DNA from: Balneolaceae bacterium
GTDB taxonomy: Bacteria > Bacteroidota > Rhodothermia > Balneolales > Balneolaceae
DNA length: 40,665 nucleotides
Assembly (NCBI GenBank): GCA_007694095.1
Contig: RECI01000102.1
Span: 1 to 40,665, forward strand
Direction of reading: 5' to 3'
A model generated the notes under the pieces. That model did not search any database. It saw only the letters and a list, made by a program, of their open reading frames with translations, and was not told where the DNA came from. Position 1 is the stretch's first letter. Each line of letters begins with the position of its first letter. The position numbers and the translations under genes were made by a program. Positions 9,070 to 16,338 of this stretch are shown here, piece after piece.

Positions 9070-9900
9070 GTGAAATCTGATTTTATAATTCTATTAATTG
9101 CCGGGATATGTCTGTATCAGACTTCTGCGGCACAACAACTGGATGTACCATTTGTTGCTACTCCGCCAGAGGTAGTTGAAGAGATGCTGAATTTGGCCGG
9201 TGTTGGCCCCGGGGATTATGTGATTGACCTTGGGTCGGGTGATGGAAGGATTGTGATAGCGGCTGCCAAACGGGGGGCAGTTGGGCATGGGGTTGACCTT
9301 GATCCGGAACTCGTGGAAGAATCCATAAAAAATGCACGGGAAGCCGGGGTTGATGACAGGGTTAGTTTCCGTGTTGAAAATGTATACGAGACCGATTACA
9401 CGATGGCTACCGTAATAACCATGTATTTGCTTACTTCCATCAACGTAAACCTGAAACCGCATTTTTTAAAGAAACTGAAACCAGGTACAAGGATTGTTTC
9501 ACATATTTTCGATATGCGAAACTGGCAGCCCGACAGGAGAGAACAGGTTAACTACCATAATATTTATTATTGGATAATTCCTGCAAATGTGGAGGGGGAA
9601 TGGCACTGGAAAAGTGACCAACAACCGGTGATCATGAGTATAGCACAAACATTTCAGAAAATCACAGACATTTCCATTCATAACAATGCATTGCAGGATG
9701 ATGAATGGAATATCAGGGAGGCGACAATCAATGGCGACCGTATCACCATCATTGCAGAAAATGATAATGGCACAACCCGCCATATCTATAACGGCAGTGT
9801 CGATAAAGATATAATTTCAGGAACCGTTCAGATCCATGAAGAGACAGGAAGTCAGCTTAAAACCTGGGAAGCACGGCGTAAATCGACCATCCAGCATTAA
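9070..9900 (+). CDS. Class I SAM-dependent methyltransferase with signal peptide
   Basis: 276 aa from a GTG start; no ATG fits the N-terminus. A hydrophobic signal peptide (about 5-20, ending TSAAQQ) precedes LDVPFVATPPEVVEEML and a Rossmann methyltransferase core: VIDLGSGDGR (motif I, glycine-rich SAM loop), GVDLDPE (acidic residue for the ribose), and the AGVDDRVSF and LKPGTRIVSH segments. The order and spacing match a known bacterial group of methyltransferases with signal sequences. The C-terminal 90 residues (WHWKSD onward) look like a separate small beta domain. The substrate is unknown. The signal peptide is odd for a SAM enzyme. The stop codon lies within the left end of an intergenic inverted element. 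Confidence 0.8.
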   Translation: MKSDFIILLIAGICLYQTSAAQQLDVPFVATPPEVVEEMLNLAGVGPGDYVIDLGSGDGRIVIAAAKRGAVGHGVDLDPELVEESIKNAREAGVDDRVSFRVENVYETDYTMATVITMYLLTSINVNLKPHFLKKLKPGTRIVSHIFDMRNWQPDRREQVNYHNIYYWIIPANVEGEWHWKSDQQPVIMSIAQTFQKITDISIHNNALQDDEWNIREATINGDRITIIAENDNGTTRHIYNGSVDKDIISGTVQIHEETGSQLKTWEARRKSTIQH

Positions 9901-10022
9901 TCAATAGAAGAAAAGACTTCCGAAGTCTTTTCTCAATTTTTAATATGAGTGATATTTTTTTTGAAAGGATTTCTAAATCAATTTTGTAAGACTTCGGAAG
10001 TCTATCACTTAAACCGGGTTTA
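9891..10022. repeat. Intergenic inverted-end element, family 2, copy 1
   Basis: The copy is bounded by GACTTCCGAAGTC-type palindromes. AGAAAAGACTTC-C-GAAGTCTTTTCT (9909-9933) is a perfect 12-bp arm palindrome, and GACTTCGGAAGTC recurs near 9990-10002. The right end, read in reverse, is AAACCCGGTTTAAGTGATAG; the left end has ATTAATCAATAG. Both match the opposite ends of the copy at 25.3-25.4 kb, so the two copies are in inverse orientation. The left palindrome followed by a T-rich run can act as a terminator for the methyltransferase gene. The outermost bases contain the stop codons of both flanking convergent genes. Confidence 0.65.
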
Positions 10023-12224
10023 TCCTTCGTATGGCAGGTCAAGCAGGTTTTTACATAGCATATTGAGCATAATTTTTGCCTCGGAAGGAGGGATGTTCCT
10101 CGCAAAATTATCCCACCCTTTATTCATCATTTCTTCAGCTTCTTTTTTAACACTTTCAAGTGCACCCGATTTATGAATTAAGGATATTGCTTCTGTGTGC
10201 ATATCCTTCTCTGTTCTGAGTTCGGAATTGCAGATAATTTCGATAAGCCTGTGCGAGTCATTCTGGCCGAGTGCACGGATTGCTTTTACTATCACATAGG
10301 TCAGTTTACCACCGGTAATATCTTCTCCTGAGGTTTTTGTCCATTTGGGTGATGAACTGTAATTTCGTATATCATCCAATAATTGAAAAGCAACCGAAAA
10401 GGAACGGGAAAATTCGATCGCTGTTTTTTCTCTCAATTCAGTGGTTTCGGAGAGCATGGCAGCGATCTTCGTTAATCCACAAGGCCCGGACGCAGTTTTG
10501 TAATCATACATCTGTAGTATTTTCGATTCAATATCTCCCTGAATCCAGTGCTTCAGGTTCTCTTCAGATAGTTCTTTCGACCAGTAAATATCCATAGTTT
10601 GTCCGAAATGGGATTGTACAAACGTATTCATCATGATTTCATGTATCCGGAGTTTTTGCCTGTCAGTAAGGTACTTATGGTGATATAATTCAACGGAAGG
10701 GAGAAAGTAAAGTGTATTGCCGGCATTTATGGCAACATCAAGGCCATATTGCAGGTGTAGTGTAGGTTTTCCGCGCCTTAGCTCAGAATTATCCTGTATG
10801 TCATCAATAATCAATGAGCCTGAATGAATAAGCTCTGAAAGACATACTCCTCTCTCATAGTTAACTGCAGGTTTGCCAAGAGCTTCCTGCATCCAGATAC
10901 CAAAGATGGGTCTCCATCTTTTACCTTTGCGCAGCATCAGTTCCCAAACCGGTTTACTGATCATTTCAGTTAGTGCAACAGGATCGTTTTTCCATGCTGG
11001 TTTGCCAACATACGTTTGAATGGTATTTTCACTAAAAGTTCTCGGGAAAAAGCCTTCAATATTTTTCTCAACCCGTGAAACCAGTTTATCAAGGTGCTCA
11101 TTGAAATCAAAGATGTACCCGTAACCATGGAATTCGCCCCGCGCCAGACCCTTTATATCAGCTCCCTTAAACGTGCCATCAACATATCCGGCACCTTCCC
11201 ACAGCGTTCTCTCCAGTCCAAAATAGGGTATCTCCTGGTTTTTATTTACCGGGCTGAACGTGAGTTTCAGTTCAGCCTCTGGAATCTCGAGTTTCCAATA
11301 TAGCGGAAAGTCTGTAAGTGTTTCCGGGCTTTGCCAATATTCAAAAGGTTCAGCAATGAAGTCATTGAAAAATTCAATTTCTTTGTTTTCTTTCAGAAGA
11401 AATGCCCTTTTCCTGATGATTTCGCCTGTTTTAATAAACTTCAGAATTGAAAAAATTGCATAAGTTCCGTTATTGAGTGATACACCGAACCAATCCCATC
11501 CTATAACTTCATTTTGACTGGAAGGAAAGATAAAATTTTTATTTTTTTTCCCCCACTGATGATCCATCCATGCCTGCCCGGCAACAGGATTTCCCCCGGC
11601 ACTGCCATGCAGTTTTAAATTTGGATAACAATGATAGGTTGTATAAGCCTTTTCATCGTTTTTTTCTGCTTCAGTTTCATACGTATACCTTGCTGTAACG
11701 GGTGTCAGATCTATTGTACATTCATCACCGTTTTCTCCAAAAGGAAATGTTAATCTGAAAATATTTTCTTTCTGTTCCAGTGAAAAATTTTCCCACTTGA
11801 TGTCAAGCTTTTCATTATCCAGGTCAACGTTTACTTTTTTAATTTTAAACGGCTCAAAACAACCATGCTCATTCATTTCATGTTTAAAGAGATCAAAAAG
11901 TTGGGAATCCATCACGGTATTCGAAACGTTTTGAACCAGTGAGTTATACTCTTCAAAATAAGTTTTGTCAATCTGGTTTAGTGCAATGTGCTCTCCCGTT
12001 TCACTATTTAGCAGAGAAAAAAGCAGCGAGTAACAATTTTTTTCTATGTGATGATTTTCGGAAAAATTATGACGGAAAAAACTGACCATAAAATAATACC
12101 GCGCTACTTTTTTCCCCTCAAAATAACCGTGATAAAACCACCACTCTATGTCATGGTCCGTATTCGGGGCTTCAATGGGAAGACTACTATCTGTAGTGAT
12201 TAATTCTATATTCTTGCGGTTCAT
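10020..12224 (-). CDS. CrtC/AttH-like lipocalin domain fused to GGPP-synthase-like prenyltransferase
   Basis: A 734-aa two-domain protein. Residues about 20-380 resemble the CrtC (carotenoid 1,2-hydratase)/AttH lipocalin-like family: DIEWWFYHGY (25-34), AWMDHQWG (218-225), GWDWFGVSL (242-250) and LWEGAGYVDG (341-350). Residues about 405-734 are a trans-isoprenyl diphosphate synthase: GKRWRP (434-439), first Asp-rich motif DDIQD (474-478) followed by NSELRRGKPT, DIYW (545-548), second motif FQLLDDIRN (613-621) and a GGK lysine near 640. The two-residue DDxxD spacing, the LRRG block, DIYW and Asn in place of the third Asp recall eukaryotic-type GGPP synthases. The protein probably supplies GGPP and may hydrate a carotenoid. 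The start is ATG at 12224; the gene lies opposite a lipoprotein gene and near a carotenoid desaturase. Confidence 0.85.
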   Translation of the reverse strand: MNRKNIELITTDSSLPIEAPNTDHDIEWWFYHGYFEGKKVARYYFMVSFFRHNFSENHHIEKNCYSLLFSLLNSETGEHIALNQIDKTYFEEYNSLVQNVSNTVMDSQLFDLFKHEMNEHGCFEPFKIKKVNVDLDNEKLDIKWENFSLEQKENIFRLTFPFGENGDECTIDLTPVTARYTYETEAEKNDEKAYTTYHCYPNLKLHGSAGGNPVAGQAWMDHQWGKKNKNFIFPSSQNEVIGWDWFGVSLNNGTYAIFSILKFIKTGEIIRKRAFLLKENKEIEFFNDFIAEPFEYWQSPETLTDFPLYWKLEIPEAELKLTFSPVNKNQEIPYFGLERTLWEGAGYVDGTFKGADIKGLARGEFHGYGYIFDFNEHLDKLVSRVEKNIEGFFPRTFSENTIQTYVGKPAWKNDPVALTEMISKPVWELMLRKGKRWRPIFGIWMQEALGKPAVNYERGVCLSELIHSGSLIIDDIQDNSELRRGKPTLHLQYGLDVAINAGNTLYFLPSVELYHHKYLTDRQKLRIHEIMMNTFVQSHFGQTMDIYWSKELSEENLKHWIQGDIESKILQMYDYKTASGPCGLTKIAAMLSETTELREKTAIEFSRSFSVAFQLLDDIRNYSSSPKWTKTSGEDITGGKLTYVIVKAIRALGQNDSHRLIEIICNSELRTEKDMHTEAISLIHKSGALESVKKEAEEMMNKGWDNFARNIPPSEAKIMLNMLCKNLLDLPYEG

Positions 12225-12416
12225 AACTTATTTATGCGTTGGTATGATCGAATTAAAAAACAAGTAATTGATAATTAATTAGTATAAGCCGTTTTTAGTA
12301 ATGATATAGTTCTTTTACACCTGGATGTTGAAATATGTGGTGGTATTATGTGTTAACAACTATATTAGACTATCAGGTATAATTTACATCTATTTTAATC
12401 TATTACATTCCAAATT

Positions 12417-12842
12417 ATGTTGTTAGATACAATTAAGAGATATAACGTATTACATTTATTGCTAATCATTGTGGCTTTTTTGTTCTCAGTATCCTGCAAT
12501 TCTGAAAATCGGAATCTTGAAGAGATAAATCAGGCTCTTTTTATTGCTGCTGAGGACCTGAATAATGTACTGCCTCAGCGCCAGGGGCTTGATCTGTTTT
12601 TAGACAGTGTAACTGTGAGCCCAAATCGGATGAATTATTATTATTCTCACTCCGGAATAACCGCTGAACAGTATAACGAAGAATCTATGCGTGATTCCCT
12701 CTATAATGCCGCTGTTGAAAGAATTCCCTGTTCGCTTTGGAGGCCCGAATACATGCAAAACGTGGATGTTACGTTTCTCTATTTTTCCAGTGAAGGGGAA
12801 GAGTTATACCAGTTTACCGAATCCCAGGCAACCTGCCATTAA
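12417..12842 (+). CDS. Small lipoprotein, unrecognised family
   Basis: 141 aa. The N-terminus is a lipoprotein signal: a basic stretch, a hydrophobic core LLLIIVAFLF, then SVSC with the probable lipidated cysteine at 27. The mature part is acidic and mixed alpha/beta with two further cysteines (CSLWRPEY and the near-terminal TCH) that could form a disulfide in the periplasm. I know no family for it. It is transcribed divergently from the lipocalin-prenyltransferase gene and runs tail-to-tail into the desaturase gene, with 17 bp between them. Its placement inside the carotenoid region is suggestive only. Confidence 0.7.
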   Translation: MLLDTIKRYNVLHLLLIIVAFLFSVSCNSENRNLEEINQALFIAAEDLNNVLPQRQGLDLFLDSVTVSPNRMNYYYSHSGITAEQYNEESMRDSLYNAAVERIPCSLWRPEYMQNVDVTFLYFSSEGEELYQFTESQATCH

Positions 12843-12854
12843 CTGAAAATGGCA
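12834..12854. terminator. Weak hairpin between convergent genes
   Basis: TGCCAT (12834-12839) pairs with ATGGCA (12849-12854) around a 9-nt loop, spanning the stop codon of the lipoprotein gene and ending 5 nt before the desaturase stop codon. There is no U-tract, so it is only a possible bidirectional terminator. Confidence 0.25.
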
Positions 12855-12859
12855 ACTTA

Positions 12860-14359
12860 TTAATTACTTCTGTTCATCAATTCAAGGGCATTAAATGCTG
12901 ATTGTATAACTAGTGGAATACCACCCCCGGGGTGAGTGCTGCCTCCGACAAGATAGAGATTATGGATACCTCTCAGTTTATTTTTGGGCCTTAAAAACGC
13001 AGAAAATTTGTTGTTTGATGAGGTTCCATATATACTTCCGCGGTTCGAGCGGTAAAGTTCAAGAAAATCTTTAGGATTGATAATTTCGAAAACTTCAATT
13101 GATTTCTCCAGCCCATCAAGGCCACGCCTTTCAAGTTCTTCAATAATAAAGCTGCTGTATTTCTCCGATAACTCTTCCCAGTTTTGGTTCCCATTTATAT
13201 ATGGAGCATTCACGAGAACAAATAAATTGGATGAATTTTCAGGAGCGTCAGCAGGGTCAGACCATGAAGTGTTGGCAATATAGATCGTGGGGTCCTGGGG
13301 AAGGTGTTTTTCATCAAATATTTCTTCAAATTCTTTCTTGTAGTCTTTCGAAAAGAAGACATTATGATGTCTCAATTGACTCCATCTTTTCCTGCACCCC
13401 ATCATCATCACAAAACCGGAGCAGGAGGGTTCAATTTTGGATTGTTTGGCTTTTCTTGAATTTGAAATGGCATCATCTGAAAGGAGATTCAGAATCGTAT
13501 CCGTAGCATCGGAATTTGCGATCACAGCATCAGATTCAACAAATGTACCGTTTTTTAAATTGATTCCTTTTACCCGGTCGTTTTCCACGCTTATTTGATG
13601 TACAATCTGGTTGAAGTGAAACTGAACCCCGAGTTTTTTTCCGAGTTTCACCAAAGCCTCAACGATCTGGATCATACCGCTTTTTACATAAAATCCACCC
13701 TGGTTCAACTCAACATGCGGAATCACGTTGAGCGTAGCGGGAGCTTTGTAAGGTGAAGATCCATTGTAGGTAGTAAATCTTTTAAAAAATTGCCTGAGAT
13801 GTGGGGAGGTGATTTTCTTATCTACTTTTTGTGCTACAGTTGAAAAGGCATTAATTCCAAGGAAATCAATGTATTTCAGTTTCTTGAAGTCCCTGAAGCT
13901 GTATAATGGATTGAACAGAAAAGCATGAGATGTTTTATGGTAAATTTTTTCGGCCCGTTTGAGAAATTTATTGTATTCATCCACACTTTCCGGGGCAAAT
14001 TTTTGAATTTCCCGGGCATTTTCCTCCTTATCAAGATAATTATCGAAAACCAGGCCATCCTGGAAAAAATATCTCGTAAGAGGTTTCAAATCCGTGTACA
14101 GCAGATAATTTTCAAGCTTCTCGCCGCACATGTCAAAAAGCGTTTCGAGCTGAAACGGCATCGTAAAAAGTGACGGGCCTGTATCAAAACGATACCCATT
14201 TTTTTTAAGTTGCTGCATCTTGCCGCCTGGGGTGCTGTTTTTTTCATAAACAGATACCCTATGTCCCTGTGCAGCGAAAAGACAAGCTGATGCAAGGCCG
14301 CCAATACCAGCGCCAATGACAATTATGCGCTTTCCTATATCTTTATTACTCAATGACAA
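12860..14359 (-). CDS. crtD: CrtI/CrtD-family carotenoid desaturase
   Basis: A 499-aa FAD-dependent phytoene-desaturase-family enzyme. The N-terminal dinucleotide motif IIVIGAGIGGLASACLFAA is followed by VYEKNSTPGGKMQ (38-50) and RFDTGPSLFTMP. The C-terminal LYLVGGSTHPGGGIPLVIQS (about 468-488) is the second family signature. The HHNVFFSKDYKKEFEEIF segment resembles the hydroxycarotenoid 3,4-desaturases (CrtD) of Bacteroidota more than CrtI, which fits a nearby CrtC-like domain: hydration, then 3,4-desaturation. A CrtI role cannot be ruled out. The start appears to be TTG, as no ATG fits before the FAD motif. It lies 12 nt after rlmD and is probably cotranscribed with it. Confidence 0.85.
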   Translation of the reverse strand: MSLSNKDIGKRIIVIGAGIGGLASACLFAAQGHRVSVYEKNSTPGGKMQQLKKNGYRFDTGPSLFTMPFQLETLFDMCGEKLENYLLYTDLKPLTRYFFQDGLVFDNYLDKEENAREIQKFAPESVDEYNKFLKRAEKIYHKTSHAFLFNPLYSFRDFKKLKYIDFLGINAFSTVAQKVDKKITSPHLRQFFKRFTTYNGSSPYKAPATLNVIPHVELNQGGFYVKSGMIQIVEALVKLGKKLGVQFHFNQIVHQISVENDRVKGINLKNGTFVESDAVIANSDATDTILNLLSDDAISNSRKAKQSKIEPSCSGFVMMMGCRKRWSQLRHHNVFFSKDYKKEFEEIFDEKHLPQDPTIYIANTSWSDPADAPENSSNLFVLVNAPYINGNQNWEELSEKYSSFIIEELERRGLDGLEKSIEVFEIINPKDFLELYRSNRGSIYGTSSNNKFSAFLRPKNKLRGIHNLYLVGGSTHPGGGIPLVIQSAFNALELMNRSN

Positions 14360-14371
14360 ACAGACAATTAG

Positions 14372-15781
14372 TTATTTTTTTCTATTACACTTTGCCACAG
14401 CCTCGATGTGATACGTTTGAGGAAACATATCTACAGGCTGAATCTCTTTAATATCATAAAAGTTTTTCAACGTAAGCAAATCTCTTGCCATGGTTGACGG
14501 GTTACAGCTCACATAAACAAGCCTGGGTACTTCGAGTTTTGACAGCTGTTCAACCACATCAGGGTGCATGCCGGAACGTGGCGGATCGGTGATGATGCAA
14601 TCCGGCTGTCCGCAATCAACAAGAAATTTATCATTAAAGGTATCCTTCATGTCGCCAAGAACAAAATCAACATTATGAACATTATTTTCTTTGGAATTAT
14701 ACCGGGCATTTTGAATCGCAATATCTACCAATTCAATGCCGGTTACTTTATCGAATGCATCCGCCATGTATAAAGATAATGTTCCTACTCCACAATAAAG
14801 ATCGAATAAATGTCTGTTTTTCGTACCATCACAATACAACCTGGCTACATTGTATAAAACTTCAGCCTGTTTGGTATTCGTCTGAAAAAAAGCATTTGCA
14901 TCAATTTTAAACGTATGCCTGCCTATACGGTCGGTTATATAACCGGGTCCAAAAAGGATATTTTCGTAGCGGCCTGTTGCGGTGGGATTGTGCTGATCAT
15001 TAATATTATTTACAATAGTAGTAATTTCAGGGAATTCATTTATCAGAGATCCCGCAAGAATTTCCATGATATCCGGCTGATCTTCGAATGTTACGATATT
15101 TACCATCAGATCACCCGTATAGTAAGAGTTCCTTACAACCAGGTGCCTGATAAACCCTTTTTTATGATAAGTATCGAAAGCTGGAATATTATTTGTGACA
15201 CAGTAATTGCGTACAAAGTCAAGAATTCTGAACGAAATTTTATCCTGAAGGTGACATTCCTTAAGATTCAGGATTTTATCGTACCTACCGGGTGCGTGTA
15301 AACCTGCTGCAAAAGCCTCATCATCTACATATTCATCAGAGCGGATTTCTTTTTCGGTGAGCCACCGGCGTGTACCGAAGCTGTATTCCATTTTGTTCCG
15401 GTAATAGAGATCATTTTCACAGCCTATTATGGGTTTAACAATATCGGCAGGCAAACCTGCAATCCGTTCTATAAGATCACGAACGTGCTGCTCCTTGAAT
15501 TTTAATTGTTCCTCATAGGGAATATGCTGCCAGGTACAGCCGCCACAAACATTCGCATGAGAACATACAGGCTGTTGCCGGAGCGATGAGGGTTTTATTG
15601 TTGTTAAGACTTTCGCTTCCAGGTATTTCTTCTTTTTTTTGATAATCCTGGCTTCAACTACATCCCCCGGTGCTGTGTTGGGTATAAATACCGCCTGTCC
15701 CTCGTAACGCGCTACTCCCTTTCCCTTAAAAGCGGTTGACTCTATGGAAAGCTGAACAACCTGCCCTTTTTTAATTCCCAT
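14372..15781 (-). CDS. rlmD: 23S rRNA (uracil-C5)-methyltransferase, RlmD type
   Basis: A 469-aa RNA m5U methyltransferase. An N-terminal TRAM domain (about 5-60, ending in a lysine-rich strand) is followed by a 4Fe-4S cluster motif with Cys73, Cys79, Cys82 and Cys176. The SAM-binding DLYCGVGTLSLYM block, the DPPRSGMHPDV motif and the catalytic Cys426 in VSCNPSTMARDL come next. The FFQTNTKQAEVLY segment is also typical. It methylates a uridine of 23S rRNA (U1939 in E. coli numbering); RlmD versus a dual-site RlmCD enzyme cannot be settled here. It lies 6 nt after the cNMP-binding gene and 12 nt before the desaturase gene, within a minus-strand gene cluster. Confidence 0.9.
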   Translation of the reverse strand: MGIKKGQVVQLSIESTAFKGKGVARYEGQAVFIPNTAPGDVVEARIIKKKKKYLEAKVLTTIKPSSLRQQPVCSHANVCGGCTWQHIPYEEQLKFKEQHVRDLIERIAGLPADIVKPIIGCENDLYYRNKMEYSFGTRRWLTEKEIRSDEYVDDEAFAAGLHAPGRYDKILNLKECHLQDKISFRILDFVRNYCVTNNIPAFDTYHKKGFIRHLVVRNSYYTGDLMVNIVTFEDQPDIMEILAGSLINEFPEITTIVNNINDQHNPTATGRYENILFGPGYITDRIGRHTFKIDANAFFQTNTKQAEVLYNVARLYCDGTKNRHLFDLYCGVGTLSLYMADAFDKVTGIELVDIAIQNARYNSKENNVHNVDFVLGDMKDTFNDKFLVDCGQPDCIITDPPRSGMHPDVVEQLSKLEVPRLVYVSCNPSTMARDLLTLKNFYDIKEIQPVDMFPQTYHIEAVAKCNRKK

Positions 15782-15787
15782 TAACGG

Positions 15788-16327
15788 TTAATTGGTTTCC
15801 TGTTCAAATTGGGATTTAAGCAATATGGAGAAAGCGGATTCGACCCCGATATGCTCAGTTAACTGCCGCATGGTTTGCTCCAATTGTTTCATGGTTTTTG
15901 TTGAGATGGCTTCTAGAAATTTGACAGCGGTTTCAGGGTGACGCTTTTTCAGAGTTTCGAAATCGGGTTTAAAAAAACCTAAAAGAATACAATCAGTCAA
16001 ACAAAGTGCGGACGACAATCGTCTGATTTCGTAGCCAATAGACATGGTTCCGAATTCAGACGGGGCATGAATATCAAGAATATATTTTTCGTTATTCTCA
16101 GCATCATTATTGTTCACCTGAAGCCGGACACTGCCTTCTTCAATAAAGTACATACCTGTGCCGGGATCATCCTGGTAATAGATAAATTCGCCTTCTTTAT
16201 ATTTCCGGCGATGGCAGAGCTGCAAAAGCTCATAACGCTCCATGGGGTTCAATTCCCGGAGCAATTTAGAATTAAATACGATACTGCCCTGATTTTTAAT
16301 CTTTCTGAATTCACTTTTTTTAAACAT
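15788..16327 (-). CDS. Cyclic-nucleotide-binding-domain protein without HTH
   Basis: A 179-aa protein with one Crp/cNMP-binding beta-roll: LLRELNPMERYELLQLCHRR, then KEGEFIYYQDDPGTGMYFIE, LQVNNN, and PSEFGTMSIGYEIRRLSSAL in the position of the phosphate-binding cassette. After the roll there is only one long helix (about 140-170) and no helix-turn-helix, so it is not a complete Crp/Fnr regulator. The cassette residues IRRLSSAL resemble the RxSA signature of cNMP binders, so ligand binding is possible. It may be a sensory or dimerisation module. It starts 11 nt after the BamA-family gene and lies directly before rlmD. Confidence 0.75.
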   Translation of the reverse strand: MFKKSEFRKIKNQGSIVFNSKLLRELNPMERYELLQLCHRRKYKEGEFIYYQDDPGTGMYFIEEGSVRLQVNNNDAENNEKYILDIHAPSEFGTMSIGYEIRRLSSALCLTDCILLGFFKPDFETLKKRHPETAVKFLEAISTKTMKQLEQTMRQLTEHIGVESAFSILLKSQFEQETN

Positions 16328-16338
16328 TAACCCGAGCG

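Noticed and set aside
16243-16258. GGGGTTCAATTCCCGG, which looks like a tRNA T-arm.
   Set aside because: It lies inside the cNMP-domain coding sequence and no D-arm, anticodon arm or acceptor stem surrounds it.
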